A stretch of DNA of 64,000 nt from Parvimonas sp. oral taxon 393 str. F0440 (GCA_000223315.2 AFUS01000004.1:638991-702990); one strand, 5' to 3'; positions 20,197-29,946 are shown, numbered from the stretch's first letter. Made by a program: numbers and translations. The notes: generated by a model not told the origin, from the sequence alone.

Positions 20197-21357
20197 ATGT
20201 CTGATATTAAAAAAGTAATTGGTAATGTCTTTGAAGAAATAGCTACTGGTTTAGAAACTGGAGCATTTGGAAAAAGACCAAGAATTGCTGTTACAACTTT
20301 AGGCAGTGAACATGGATTAGATAATGTTGTTAAAGGAGCTGAATTAGCTCAATCAAGAGATAAAAGTGTTGAATATTGTATAATTGGACCTGAAGTTAAT
20401 ACTTCATTAAAACAATATGTTGTTGCAAATGAAGAAGAAGGTTACAAAAAAATGGAATCACTTTTAGATAGTGGAGAAATTGATGGCTGCGTTACAATGC
20501 ATTATAGTTTTCCAATTGGAGTTTCTACTGTAGGTAGAGTTGTTACTCCGGCTGCTGCGAAAGAAATGATTATTGCAACTACTACTGGTACTTCTTCTGC
20601 ACATAGAGTAGAAGGTATGGTTAAAAATGGTATTTATGGAATTATAGTTGCTAAAGCATTAGGAATTCAAAATCCAACAGTTGGAATTTTGAATGTTGAT
20701 AATGCAGTTTCAGTTGAAAGAGCATTTAAAGAATTAAAAGAAAATGGATATGATATGAACTTTGCTGAATCTAATAGAGCTGACGGTGGAGTTTTAATGA
20801 GAGGAAATGACTTATTACAAGGAGTTCCTGATGTTATGGTTAATGATACTTTAACAGGAAATCTATTGATGAAAGTATTCTCATCATACACTACTGGTGG
20901 TGGATTTGAAGCTATGGGTTATGGATATGGACCTGGAATTGGTGAAGGATACGAAAGATTAGTTCTTATAGTATCAAGAGCTTCAGGTTTCCCAGTAATT
21001 GCTAACGCAATGACTTATGCCGGACAATTAGTTAAAGGTAATATCAAAGAAGTTTCAAAGAAAGAGTTTGAAAAAGCAAACAAAGCTGGTTTAAAGGCTA
21101 TTTTAGAAAAAATAACTTCTGCTGGTGCTAAAAAAGCTGAACCAGAAGAAGAAGTTAAATGTCCTGCTGAAGAACAAGCTACTGCTACAATTGGTGGTAT
21201 TGACATTCTTAAACTTGAAGATGCTAAGGTTGCTTTATGGAAAAATAATATATTTGCAAAAACTGGAATGGGTTGTACTGGACCAGTTGTAATGGTTAAT
21301 GATGCAAATCTTGAAAAAGCCAAAGAAATCTTAACAAAAGAAGGTTATATTGCTTAA
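20197..21357 (+). CDS. grdD: Glycine reductase component C, alpha subunit
   Basis: A 386-residue subunit related to PlsX and phosphotransacetylase. It releases acetyl phosphate by phosphorolysis of an acetyl-cysteine intermediate. The essential cysteine lies near the C terminus in GMGCTGPVVMV at residue 360, matching the position (about 359) described for the clostridial enzyme. The ATG at 20197 with AGAGGTGA at 20185-20192 was chosen over an upstream ATG that overlaps grdC. Acetyl phosphate then yields ATP through acetate kinase, which is not in this window. A strong terminator follows. Confidence 0.95.
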   Translation: MSDIKKVIGNVFEEIATGLETGAFGKRPRIAVTTLGSEHGLDNVVKGAELAQSRDKSVEYCIIGPEVNTSLKQYVVANEEEGYKKMESLLDSGEIDGCVTMHYSFPIGVSTVGRVVTPAAAKEMIIATTTGTSSAHRVEGMVKNGIYGIIVAKALGIQNPTVGILNVDNAVSVERAFKELKENGYDMNFAESNRADGGVLMRGNDLLQGVPDVMVNDTLTGNLLMKVFSSYTTGGGFEAMGYGYGPGIGEGYERLVLIVSRASGFPVIANAMTYAGQLVKGNIKEVSKKEFEKANKAGLKAILEKITSAGAKKAEPEEEVKCPAEEQATATIGGIDILKLEDAKVALWKNNIFAKTGMGCTGPVVMVNDANLEKAKEILTKEGYIA

Positions 21358-21365
21358 TAAAAAAT

Positions 21366-21393
21366 AAAAAGAGAGTTTTTACTCTCTTTTTTG
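21366..21393 (+). terminator. Terminator after grdD
   Basis: Perfect 10-bp stem AAAAAGAGAG/CTCTCTTTTT with a 6-base loop and further T residues. Confidence 0.88.
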
Positions 21394-21420
21394 TTTGAAA
21401 ATATTTAAAAGTGGTATAAT
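21391..21420 (+). promoter_or_regulatory. Probable ahpC promoter
   Basis: TTGTTT (21391-21396), 18-base spacer, TATAAT (21415-21420) with TGG just before it. The -35 follows directly on the grdD terminator T tract. TTGAAA at 21395 is a worse-spaced alternative. Confidence 0.55.
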
Positions 21421-21462
21421 AAATATGTCTTAGTAAAAAAGACAAATATAGGAGGTATTAAA

Positions 21463-22026
21463 ATGAGTTTAATTGGAAAAAAAATTGAAGAATTTCAAGT
21501 TCCTGCATATTATGATGGGGATATAATAACAGTATCAAACAAAGATTTAGAAGGCAAATGGAGTCTTTTCTTCTTTTATCCAGGAGATTTTACATTTGTA
21601 TGTCCAACTGAATTAGAAGATTTAGCATTAAGCTATGATAAATTTAAAGCAATAGGTTGTGAAATTTATTCAGTATCTACTGACTCTGAATTTGTTCATA
21701 AAGCTTGGTGGGATGCTTCTGAAACTATTAGAAAAATTCAATATCCAATGATTTCAGATAGAGCTTTAGCTCTTTCAGAACAATTTGGCGTATTAATTGA
21801 AGGCGAAGGACAAGCTTTAAGAGGAACTTTCGTTGTAAATCCTCAAGGAGAAATAGTTCTTTATGAAGTAAATGCTAATGGTATTGGAAGAAATGCAAAA
21901 GAATTATTAAGAAAAGTTCAAGCTGCACAATTTGTTGCTAAACATGGTGATAAAGTGTGTCCTGCAAGATGGGAACCAGGTGATGAAACTTTAACTCCAG
22001 GATTAGACTTAGTAGGTAAATTATAA
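21463..22026 (+). CDS. ahpC: Typical 2-Cys peroxiredoxin AhpC
   Basis: A 187-residue peroxiredoxin. The peroxidatic cysteine is in FFYPGDFTFVCPTELEDL (about residue 47) and the resolving cysteine in KVCPARWEPG (about residue 166), the standard AhpC spacing. It reduces hydrogen peroxide and organic peroxides. No ahpF is present; the thioredoxin reductase 7 kb upstream may serve it. Placed directly after the glycine reductase genes, it may protect their oxygen-sensitive selenols and thiols, which is inference. AGGAGG precedes the ATG. Confidence 0.95.
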   Translation: MSLIGKKIEEFQVPAYYDGDIITVSNKDLEGKWSLFFFYPGDFTFVCPTELEDLALSYDKFKAIGCEIYSVSTDSEFVHKAWWDASETIRKIQYPMISDRALALSEQFGVLIEGEGQALRGTFVVNPQGEIVLYEVNANGIGRNAKELLRKVQAAQFVAKHGDKVCPARWEPGDETLTPGLDLVGKL

Positions 22027-22040
22027 TTATAAATTACTTT

Positions 22041-22068
22041 AGATCGGAATTTAATTTCGATCTTTTTT
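22041..22068 (+). terminator. Terminator after ahpC
   Basis: Stem AGATCG/CGATCT extended by an inner AAT/ATT pair, then T6. Confidence 0.85.
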
Positions 22069-22069
22069 A

Positions 22070-22130
22070 TTGCGAAGCAACAAGGTTCCCGGGTACTCAC
22101 CTGATGCGAAGCATCATGGAAGGGTGGGGT
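22070..22130 (+). repeat. GC-rich patch with two GCGAAGC mini-hairpins
   Basis: TTGC-GAA-GCAA (22070-22080) and TGATGC-GAA-GCATCA (22102-22116) both contain GCGAAGC, a sequence known to form an unusually stable mini-hairpin. Between them is CCCGGG and after them a G-rich GGGTGGGG. The patch is far richer in G+C than its surroundings and encodes nothing. It does not fold as a tRNA. It could be a copy of a dispersed repeat, but no second copy was seen in this window. Confidence 0.45.
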
Positions 22131-22210
22131 TCTTATTATATAATACTAATTTTTTAGAAATAGTTTGATTATAATTATACGAAAACATTCAAATTAATGA
22201 CACTATTTTA

Positions 22211-22239
22211 TTGAAATTTAATTATTTTCGTGTTATAAT
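22211..22239 (+). promoter_or_regulatory. Sigma-A promoter of the valS T-box transcript
   Basis: TTGAAA (22211-22216) and TATAAT (22234-22239) with a 17-base spacer, just upstream of the T-box leader. Confidence 0.75.
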
Positions 22240-22261
22240 ATATCTAATATTTTTATGAATA

Positions 22262-22476
22262 TAAAAAATTAAATATAGGCATATAAAAGAGGAGTAACTT
22301 AAAAGGAATTTTAAGAGAGAATTTGTTTGGTGTAAAAATTCAGTTTGTTTTTTGTGAAGGTAGCTTTTTAGCTTTGAAAAACGGGTAATTTCGTTATAAA
22401 TTTAGAGAGTCATTTTATGAAAATTAGGTGGTACCGCGATAACTTCGTCCTATTTATTGGATGAAGTTTTTTTATT
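22262..22476 (+). ncRNA. T-box riboswitch (valine) controlling valS
   Basis: The T-box sequence AGGTGGTACCGCG is at 22426-22438 and pairs with uncharged tRNA through its TGGTACC bulge. The leader has the usual GGAGTAACTT and AGAGAG elements. A GTA triplet at 22360-22362 in GAAGGTAGC lies where the specifier codon is expected and reads valine, agreeing with the downstream gene. The terminator is the ACTTCGTCC/GGATGAAGT stem at about 22442-22468 with a T tract. When tRNA-Val is uncharged, antitermination allows valS expression. Confidence 0.93.
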
Positions 22477-22540
22477 ACTATGAAATATTGTTATAAAAAT
22501 AAAATGATTATATCTATATTATTATTTTATAGGAGGTATT

Positions 22541-25166
22541 ATGAAAAATTTAGAAAAAATTATAATCCAAAAGATTTTGAAAAAAAATCTATGATAGTTG
22601 GTTAAATGATAAAGACTTTGTTGCTAAAGTAAATCCAAATAAAATACCATATACAATTGTTATGCCACCTCCAAATGTAACAGGTAATTTACATTTAGGT
22701 CATGCTCTTAATAATACGATTCAAGATATCTTAATTCGTTGGAAAAGAATGTGTGGTTTTGAAGCACTTTGGGTGCCTGGCACTGATCATGCATCTATTT
22801 CTACAGAGGCGAAAGTTGTTGAAAAAATAAAAAAAGATGGAAATTCTAAAGAAATACTTGGTAGAGATGGATTTTTAAAAGAAGCATGGGATTGGACTGC
22901 TAAATATGGTGGAAATATTAAAAATCAATTAAAAACTTTAGGAGTTTCTTGTGATTGGACAAGAGATGCTTTTACTTTAGATGAAAATTTATCTAAAGCA
23001 GTTGAGGAAGTTTTTATAAAAATGTATAATGATGGATTAATTTACAGAGGAGATAGAATAGTTAATTGGTGTTGTAATTGTGGTACAGCTATTTCTGATG
23101 CTGAGGTTGAACATAATGATGAAGATGGAAATTTCTATCATATTAAATACTTTTTTAAAGATAGTGAAGAATATCTAACGATTGCAACTACAAGACCTGA
23201 AACAATGTTAGGTGACCTTGCAGTTGCTGTTCATCCTGATGACGAGAGATATAAAGACAAGGTAGGAAAAACTTTAATTTTACCTATTTTAAATATTGAA
23301 ATTCCTTTGATATCAGATGAATATGTAGATATGGAATTTGGTACAGGTTGTGTTAAGATTACACCTTCTCATGATCCAAATGACTTTGAAGTTGGAAGTA
23401 GACATAATTTAGGTCAAAAGTTAATTATGGATTATGATGGTAAGATTGCTGATGGCTTTGGTAAGTTTTCTGGTTTAGATAGAAATATTGCAAGAAAAGA
23501 AATCATAAAAGAACTTCAAGAAAATGGATATTTAATTAAAATAGAACCACATAATCATGCTGTTGGACATTGCGAAAGATGTAAGACAATCATAGAGCCA
23601 ATTATTTCAAAACAATGGTTTGTAAAAATGGAAGATTTAGCAAAACCTGCTAAACAAGCCTATTTAGATGGAAAGTTAAATATTATTCCAGAACGATTTG
23701 GAAAAGTTTATATAAATTGGTTAGATAATATAAAAGATTGGTGTATTTCACGTCAATTATGGTGGGGACATAGACTTCCTGTGTATTACTGTAGAGAAAC
23801 AGGAGAAGTTGTTGTAAGTAGAACAGAACCAAAAGTAGAAGGCAAAACTTTTGTTAGAGATGAAGATACATTAGATACTTGGTTTTCTTCAGCTTTATGG
23901 CCTTTTTCAACATTAGGATGGCCTAGTGAAACAGAAGACTTAAAATATTTTTTCCCAACTAATACTTTGGTTACTGGTTATGATATTTTATTTTTCTGGG
24001 TTATTAGAATGATATTTTCAAGTTTATATAATCTTAAAGAAGTTCCTTTTGAGAATGTTTACTTTACAGGATTAATTAGAGACGAACTTGGAAGAAAGAT
24101 GAGTAAGTCTTTAGGCAATGGAATTGATCCGATTGAAATAATAGATAAATATGGTGCAGATGCTTTAAGATTTACATTAGTTGGCGGTAATACTCCAGGA
24201 AATGATATGAGATTCTATGAAAAGAGAGTGGAATCTAATAGAAACTTTGCAAATAAATTGTGGAATGCATCTAGATTTGTTCTTATGAATTTAAATGATG
24301 ATGAGTCTTATGAAATTGATTTTAGTAAGATAGAAATAGAAGATAAATGGATTTTGACAAGATTGAATAGAACAATCAAAGAATTAACAGAGAATCTTAC
24401 AAAATTTGAATTTGGATTAGCTTCTGCAAAAATTTATGATTTTATCTGGAATGAGTTCTGTGACTGGTATATTGAGTTTTCTAAAACTAGATTATATGGA
24501 GATAATATTGACAAAAAAACAGTTGCGAAATCTGTTTTAGTTTATGTTTTAAATAATATTTTAAAACTATTACATCCATTTATGCCATTTATAACAGAAG
24601 AAATTTATTCTTTTATGCCTAATGTAAATGAAAAATTGATTAATGCAAGTTTTCCTGTATATAATGAAAATAGTATGTTTATAGAAGAAGAAACAGAAGT
24701 TGAAAACTTAATAGAAACAATTACTGCAATTAGAAATAAGAGAAGCGAAAAAAATATTCCACCTTCAAAGAAATCCGACTTGTATTTTGTTTCAAGTAGC
24801 GAAGTAACAAAAAAATATACTTCATCATTAGAACATTTATATAGATTTTTGGCTTCTTGTTCTAAAGTTATAGTAATGGATAAAGATGAAGAAATTACAA
24901 ATTCTATGGTTGTGATTTGTAATAATCAAAAAATTTATATTCCATTAGATGGGCTTGTAGATTATGAAAAAGAATTAGAAAAACTAAATTTAGATTTACA
25001 AAAATATGAATCAGAAATAAAAAGAGCATCTTCTAAGCTTTCAAATGAAAAATTTGTTAATAATGCTCCTGAAAAGGTTGTAAATGAAGAAAGAGAAAAA
25101 CTGAAAAAATATCAAAATATTTATGATGAAATATTGTCAAGTATTGAAAAAATAAAGAATAATTAG
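22541..25166 (+). CDS. valS: Valyl-tRNA synthetase (two apparent homopolymer frameshifts near the start)
   Basis: Class I aminoacyl-tRNA synthetase charging tRNA-Val. The ATG at 22541 has AGGAGG at 22531-22536, but its frame stops at 22592. Adding one A to the A6 run at 22554-22559 and one to the A8 run at 22580-22587 restores an in-frame start MKNLEKNYNPKDFEKKIYDS that leads into PPPNVTGNLHLGH (the HIGH-type motif). The rest is continuous: editing domain with TTRPETMLGD, KMSKS as RKMSKSLGNG, anticodon domain, and a C-terminal coiled-coil typical of ValRS. An essential gene broken twice in A runs is most simply a base-calling error. Expressed under a T-box. Confidence 0.95.
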
Positions 25167-25174
25167 GTGATTTT

Positions 25175-25300
25175 ATGAATATAGATTTTAATGTTATATT
25201 TATGACTTTTTTAATTGTAATACTTGTTAGTATTCAATATACTTTAAATAAAATATTGATAATTTTAAAGGAAATTAAGGATACTGAAAAGAAAAAATAG
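25175..25300 (+). CDS. 41-residue single-pass membrane peptide
   Basis: ATG at 25175 behind AGGTGA, stop at 25298-25300. The product is one hydrophobic helix (about residues 7-23) followed by a lysine-rich cytoplasmic tail ending EKKKK-like. It is eight bases from valS and ahead of hpt, so probably co-transcribed. Function unknown. The good ribosome site and membrane-protein composition support it being real. Confidence 0.6.
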   Translation: MNIDFNVIFMTFLIVILVSIQYTLNKILIILKEIKDTEKKK

Positions 25301-25351
25301 AATTTGAAAAAAATAAAAATAATAAAAAAATTGCTAAGGGGGACTATTTTG

Positions 25352-25873
25352 ATGAACAAAAGAGAGGTTACTAGATTTACAAGAGAAGAAATTGCAAATA
25401 GGGTGAAAGAACTTGGAAAACAAATTTCTAAAGATTATGCTGAAAAAGAGTTAGTTGCAATAGGTCTTTTGAGGGGTAGTTTCGTTTTTCTTGCGGATTT
25501 AGTCAGAGAGATAGACAATCCGATAGTAGTTGATTTTATAACAACTTCATCTTACGAACATTCTGAAATTTCAACAGGTACAGTTAATATTATTTCTGAT
25601 CTTAGAGAAGATATTGAGGGAAAAGATGTTCTTATTGTGGATGATATTATGGATTCAGGAAATACTTTAAAAAATATTAAAGAATATCTATTAAAGAAAA
25701 ATCCAAAAAGTGTTAAAACTTGTGTAATGCTTGATAAACCTTGTAGAAGAGAAGTAGATATAGTTCCGGATTATTTTGGATTTGAAATTGAAGATTGGTT
25801 TATAGTTGGATACGGTCTTAACTATGGAAATAAGTATAGGAATATTCCTTACATTTTTTCTTATGAGGATTAA
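25352..25873 (+). CDS. hpt: Hypoxanthine phosphoribosyltransferase
   Basis: A 173-residue type I phosphoribosyltransferase salvaging hypoxanthine and guanine with PRPP. The PRPP loop is DVLIVDDIMDSGNTL (about 85-99), and the purine-binding C-terminal part includes KPCRREVDIVPDYFGFEIEDWFIVGYGLNY. The start ATG at 25352 is placed behind AAGGGGGA; a longer reading from 25304 would add a lysine-rich stretch unlike the family. It ends two bases before the methyltransferase gene. It complements the nucleoside importer and guaA elsewhere in the window. Confidence 0.95.
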   Translation: MNKREVTRFTREEIANRVKELGKQISKDYAEKELVAIGLLRGSFVFLADLVREIDNPIVVDFITTSSYEHSEISTGTVNIISDLREDIEGKDVLIVDDIMDSGNTLKNIKEYLLKKNPKSVKTCVMLDKPCRREVDIVPDYFGFEIEDWFIVGYGLNYGNKYRNIPYIFSYED

Positions 25874-25875
25874 AT

Positions 25876-26603
25876 ATGTACGATAAATTTTCTTATATTT
25901 ATGATGAGCTTATGAAAAGGCAAGTAGATTATAATCTACTTGCCTCTAATGTTATACAAATATGTAATGATAATAATATTGATGTAAAAAATATTTTAGA
26001 ATGCGGAATGGGTAGCGGGAATTTAACTGAACAATTTTTAGAAAGAAAAATTGATGTTGATGGATTTGATATTTCAGATAATATGTTATCCATCGCTTAT
26101 AACAAATTGATAGATTATAATAATGTTAATATTCTGAAGGGGGATATAAGAACCTTTGTATCTAATAAAAAATATAATTTAATATGTTGTTTTTTGATGT
26201 TTTAAATTATATAAAAAATCTGGATGAAATTGAGTTATTCTTACAAAATGCAAAAAAACAGATGAATGAGAATTCTATTTTAATGTTTGATGTGAATTCA
26301 GAATATAAACTTAGAGAATATTTAGGAAACAATACATTTGTAGTTGAAGAAGATGATATTTATTATGTTTGGAGAAATTCTCTTTATAAAAAATATATAA
26401 ATTTTGAAATTGATTTTTTATAAAAAAGAAAAAATATCTATGAAAAAATTAAAGAAAGACAAAGACAGTACATCCATTCAGAAAATGATATATTAAAATT
26501 AATTGAGAAAAATAATTTTAAAATTTCAGATATTTTAGATTTTGAAACCTTTAAAAATAAGAGAAAAAACACTTATAGAATACTATATATCTTAAAAATT
26601 TGA
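25876..26603 (+). CDS. Class I SAM-dependent methyltransferase, reading frame broken
   Basis: The N-terminal part shows the SAM-binding motif LECGMGSGNLTEQFLERKIDVDGFDIS (seen as ECGMGSGNL with an acidic end DGFD). The frame breaks at a T6 run (26190-26195); one added T joins NLICCF to FDVLNYIKNLDEIELFL, the usual post-motif-III region. A second in-frame TAA at 26421 lies among T6, A6 and A6 runs (26414-26434); coding continues in the same frame to TGA at 26601 (NIYEKIKERQRQYIH and on). Corrected length is about 242 residues, as in the YodH/YqeM-like small-molecule methyltransferases. Substrate unknown. It starts two bases after hpt. A true pseudogene is possible, but the breaks match the homopolymer pattern of the window. 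Confidence 0.75.
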
Positions 26604-26605
26604 GT

Positions 26606-26634
26606 TTGACAAATATAATAGATGAGTATATAAT
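26606..26634 (+). promoter_or_regulatory. Consensus sigma-A promoter of the DUF819 gene
   Basis: Perfect TTGACA (26606-26611), 17-base spacer, perfect TATAAT (26629-26634), 49 bases before the ATG. Confidence 0.8.
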
Positions 26635-26682
26635 AAAGAAGGATGTGAAAAGCATTCCATATATTTTTAAGGAGGTATTTAT

Positions 26683-27948
26683 ATGTTATATTTTGCTCAA
26701 GAAGTGACAAAACAACAATATTGGTCACTTATTAAGACAGATAATACATTGGTGTTATTAGCTATTTTATGTGCAATAGCCGCTTTCAGTATTTATCTTG
26801 AACAAACTTACAGCTGGGCTGGTAAAATTACAGGTTGTATTTTGGCATTAGCTTTTACAATGGTTTTATCAAATGCTAAAATTATTCCGGCAGAAGATAC
26901 AAAAGCATACGATATAGTATGGGGTTGGGTAGTTCCGCTTGCAATTCCTATGTTGCTATTTAAAGCGGACTTGAAGAAAGTTTGGAAAGAATCCGGAAGA
27001 CTTATATGGATTTATTTACTTAGTGGTCTTGGAACAATTTTAGGAGCATTTGCTGCATTTTTCCTATTAAAAAACTTTATTCCGGAACTTTATAAATTAA
27101 GTGCAATGATGGTTGGTACTTATACCGGTGGTAGTATGAACTTAACTGCTATGGCAGATGCATTTCCTTTAGATGATAAAGGATTACTTGGTTCTGCAGT
27201 TGTAGCTGATAACTTGTTTATGGGAATTTACTTTGTGAGTTTAACAATTATTCCTACAATGAAATTTTTTAGAAAACACTATTCTCATCCTTATGAAGAT
27301 GAAATGGAAAAATTAGGCTCAGCCGGAGAAAACAAGGCAGCTCAATTTTGGTCAAAAAAGGATGTTTCTTTGTTGGATGTTGCAAAAGTAGTATCTTTTT
27401 CATTTGCAATAGTTGCAATTTCTACAGAATTAGGTGCATATATTTCAGGATTTAAGCCTGATACTAATAGTATGGGTACAGGATTGAAATTTATAGTTGA
27501 TTTATTCTTTGGTTTAATAGGTAGTAAATATCTGTTAATGACTACAATTACTGTTCTTTTAGCTACTTATACTAAAGTTCTAGCTAAGGTATCCGGTGCC
27601 GAAGAAATTGGAACATTTTTAATTCATATTTTCTTTGGAGCTATCGGAGCACCTGCTTCAATTGAAATTATTTTAAAGAAAGCACCTTGGTTATTAGTAT
27701 TCTGTATTCTTATTGTAGTTATAAATATGCTTGTTTCATTTATTTTCGGTAAGATTTTCAAATTTTCAATTGAGGAAGTTTGTATTGCATCAAATGCTAA
27801 TATTGGTGGCCCAACAACAGCTGCTGCACTTGCTATAGCGAGAGGCTGGAATCAATTAGTTGTTCCTGCAATGTTAGTTGGTATTTTAGGATATGTTATC
27901 GGTAACTATTACGGTGTATTTATTGGTAACATATTGAAGTTGTTCTAG
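26683..27948 (+). CDS. DUF819 family membrane protein
   Basis: A 421-residue integral membrane protein with about 11-12 hydrophobic segments, matching the DUF819 (YjcL-like) family. Recognisable blocks are PLAIPMLLFKADLKKVWKESG, GTYTGGSMNLTAMADAF and the late SNANIGGPTTAAALAIARGW, resembling inverted repeats of transporter folds. The substrate of the family is not known to me. It has a perfect promoter and an AAGGAGG site, so strong expression is likely. An OsmC-like gene begins three bases after its stop. Confidence 0.85.
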   Translation: MLYFAQEVTKQQYWSLIKTDNTLVLLAILCAIAAFSIYLEQTYSWAGKITGCILALAFTMVLSNAKIIPAEDTKAYDIVWGWVVPLAIPMLLFKADLKKVWKESGRLIWIYLLSGLGTILGAFAAFFLLKNFIPELYKLSAMMVGTYTGGSMNLTAMADAFPLDDKGLLGSAVVADNLFMGIYFVSLTIIPTMKFFRKHYSHPYEDEMEKLGSAGENKAAQFWSKKDVSLLDVAKVVSFSFAIVAISTELGAYISGFKPDTNSMGTGLKFIVDLFFGLIGSKYLLMTTITVLLATYTKVLAKVSGAEEIGTFLIHIFFGAIGAPASIEIILKKAPWLLVFCILIVVINMLVSFIFGKIFKFSIEEVCIASNANIGGPTTAAALAIARGWNQLVVPAMLVGILGYVIGNYYGVFIGNILKLF

Positions 27949-27950
27949 TT

Positions 27951-28376
27951 ATGATTTGTAATATAGGATTAGATAAAAATGGAGAGATGATTTTATCCAG
28001 TAATGGACAGGAGATAATAACACATAGTTTAAAATGTAAAGAAATAAATTCCGGATATATGTCACCGGGTGCTATGTTTATGGGAGCCCTTGCAGGCTGT
28101 AAGGTTTTAACTTTTATGAAATCTGCAAAGTATTATAAAATTAAATTTGAAGATTTAAATATTGAAGTTGAAGCTTATGTTGTAAGTACTGATAATATAG
28201 GAGATACTCCATTTAAAAATCAAGAATATTCAGAAATAAGAACAAAATATTCTTTGAAAACAGATGCAAGCATCGATCAACTTGATAGAGTAATTAATCT
28301 TGCAAATAAAATATGCACCGTAAATTTAGCTGTTGATAAGAATATAAAACAGTTTCATACAATTGAATTATTATAA
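27951..28376 (+). CDS. OsmC/Ohr family protein
   Basis: A 141-residue OsmC-type protein. The peroxidase fold is indicated by SPGAMFMGALAGCKVLTFMKSA, with the first conserved cysteine at about residue 48, and a second cysteine in NKICTVNLAV. These proteins form swapped dimers that reduce organic hydroperoxides with two cysteines, though some serve other roles. Three bases from the DUF819 gene, it is surely in the same operon. A terminator follows. Confidence 0.85.
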   Translation: MICNIGLDKNGEMILSSNGQEIITHSLKCKEINSGYMSPGAMFMGALAGCKVLTFMKSAKYYKIKFEDLNIEVEAYVVSTDNIGDTPFKNQEYSEIRTKYSLKTDASIDQLDRVINLANKICTVNLAVDKNIKQFHTIELL

Positions 28377-28380
28377 ATTT

Positions 28381-28414
28381 AAAAATCACAGATAAAATAT
28401 TCTGTGATTTTTTT
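28381..28414 (+). terminator. Terminator after the OsmC gene
   Basis: Stem AAAATCACAGA/TCTGTGATTTT with a TAAAATAT loop and trailing T residues. Confidence 0.85.
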
Positions 28415-28430
28415 ATAAGATGTTTTAATC

Positions 28431-28459
28431 TTTACAATAGTATTTATTAATGGTATAAT
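28431..28459 (+). promoter_or_regulatory. Sigma-A promoter of the secreted-protein gene
   Basis: TTTACA (28431-28436), 17-base spacer, TATAAT (28454-28459), with GGAGG and the ATG 27 bases on. Confidence 0.65.
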
Positions 28460-28485
28460 ACTCGTATATAGGACTGGAGGAAAAT

Positions 28486-29946
28486 ATGAAAAATAAATTT
28501 TTACTCATGATAACGTTACTTTGCTTTTTATTGAGCAATTCTTACATAACTAAAGCTGAAGGAAGTAATTTAACTGATAACTATAGAATTTATGAACCCT
28601 TTAATTTATCTGATACTAAAAATTTAGAATTAACTGGAGATTCAATAATAGATTTTTCAAATGCAAATTCAAATGAAAATAAATTAGATGGAATATATAA
28701 AGCAAATTATACTCTTAAAAGTACAAATAATGGAAATTCAACTTTAAAAATGGGATTAACATTTAATAGTAGCATCGAAAAGCTAAGTAATTTTTCAATT
28801 AAAATAGATGGAGCAGAGGTACCATATTCTTTTAAATTTTTAAATGATAAATTTAAGACGCCAACAGGAAGTGAATTTTATAAAGAAATAGTTAGTAATA
28901 TAGATTCTCCAATTTATGAACCTGTTAATTTTAAAAAAGAAGATGTTGGAACTCTTAGAAAATTTAATTTAGAGTCAAGCAATGCAGAAAATTTAAAATA
29001 TGAGATTACTATTAAATATTCAACTGATAAAACAAAGTTGTTTTTGTCAGGTGGTGAAGATGTCAAAGTTGAAGAAAATAAAAATAATAAAACTTTAATA
29101 TTAACGCATGAGTTTAGCGGTAAAAGCAAAACTCCTATTTTATATACAATTGGAAATGATGTAAATATAACAACAAAGGTATTTTTAGGAGATAAACAAG
29201 TTAACTCAGGATATAAAGAAAATATTGAAAAATCAACAATTAATGTTGAAAATTTTTTAAAGACTATTTTTTTAGGAGAAGTTCCTGAAAATGTTCGACA
29301 AAGATTTTCAGAGGATAATTTATATGAAATATTTGTTGAAAATTTTGATAAAATTTTAGGTGGTAGTGGATATGACAGTTTAGGAGTTTTGAAATCAACT
29401 GCAGATAAACAAATTGTTGTAACTTTTGAAACTTCAATTGAACCTAAAGTTGAAAAAAAATTAAGTGTTGAATATCCAATTTCAGCGACTCTTACAACTG
29501 TAAATAATATTAATGTAATGAAATTAAATTTAGAAAGTTCTTCACTTTCTACTTTTGATAATTTTAAAAGTTTTAAATATAAATTTTTAGGTAATGATGA
29601 TTACAAGTATATTATAAATTCAAATACAAAATATATTAATACTAAAAACGGTTCAGAAATAACATTAAAAAAGTCTAATTTAGAACTTATTACAAACTTA
29701 ATTTATAAGGAAAAATATGTAAAAGGAATTAGTGAAAAAGATGCAAAATCTTATACTAATTATGCATTAATCATATTAGGAATTTCTGAAGTGGTTGGAG
29801 TTTTGTATTTAAAGAATATGTATTTTAAAGATAAAAAATTAATAGAAGAAAAAGATAAAATCGAAATTCATTTTCGATTTTTTTTCTTTTTATTGCATTT
29901 GCAACATAAAATAAGTAAAAAATATAGTAATATAAATATATTATAA
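28486..29946 (+). CDS. Secreted, membrane-anchored protein of unknown function
   Basis: The open frame is 486 residues, with a signal peptide (MKNKFLLMITLLCFLLSNSY, cleavage probably after TKAEG) and a C-terminal membrane helix (NYALIILGISEVVGVLYL, about 441-458) followed by charged residues. The ectodomain is rich in Asn, Lys, Ser and Thr with alternating hydrophobic stretches that suggest beta sandwich folds, as in cell-surface proteins anchored by a C-terminal helix. I do not recognise a named family. The frame reads straight through a terminator hairpin (29857-29885). One extra A in the A5 run at 29849-29853 would end it at about 29857 right after KKLIEEKR, the more believable end. Confidence 0.7.
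   Translation: MKNKFLLMITLLCFLLSNSYITKAEGSNLTDNYRIYEPFNLSDTKNLELTGDSIIDFSNANSNENKLDGIYKANYTLKSTNNGNSTLKMGLTFNSSIEKLSNFSIKIDGAEVPYSFKFLNDKFKTPTGSEFYKEIVSNIDSPIYEPVNFKKEDVGTLRKFNLESSNAENLKYEITIKYSTDKTKLFLSGGEDVKVEENKNNKTLILTHEFSGKSKTPILYTIGNDVNITTKVFLGDKQVNSGYKENIEKSTINVENFLKTIFLGEVPENVRQRFSEDNLYEIFVENFDKILGGSGYDSLGVLKSTADKQIVVTFETSIEPKVEKKLSVEYPISATLTTVNNINVMKLNLESSSLSTFDNFKSFKYKFLGNDDYKYIINSNTKYINTKNGSEITLKKSNLELITNLIYKEKYVKGISEKDAKSYTNYALIILGISEVVGVLYLKNMYFKDKKLIEEKDKIEIHFRFFFFLLHLQHKISKKYSNINIL
29857..29886 (+). terminator. Terminator overlapped by the annotated 3' end of the secreted-protein gene
   Basis: Perfect 10-bp stem AAAATCGAAA/TTTTCGATTT, TTCA loop, then T residues. Its presence inside an open frame argues that the frame ends earlier. 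Confidence 0.8.

Noticed and set aside
22071..22130. tRNA or tRNA-like gene
   Set aside because: GGTTCCCGGGT recalls a T arm, but no acceptor, D or anticodon stems can be drawn.
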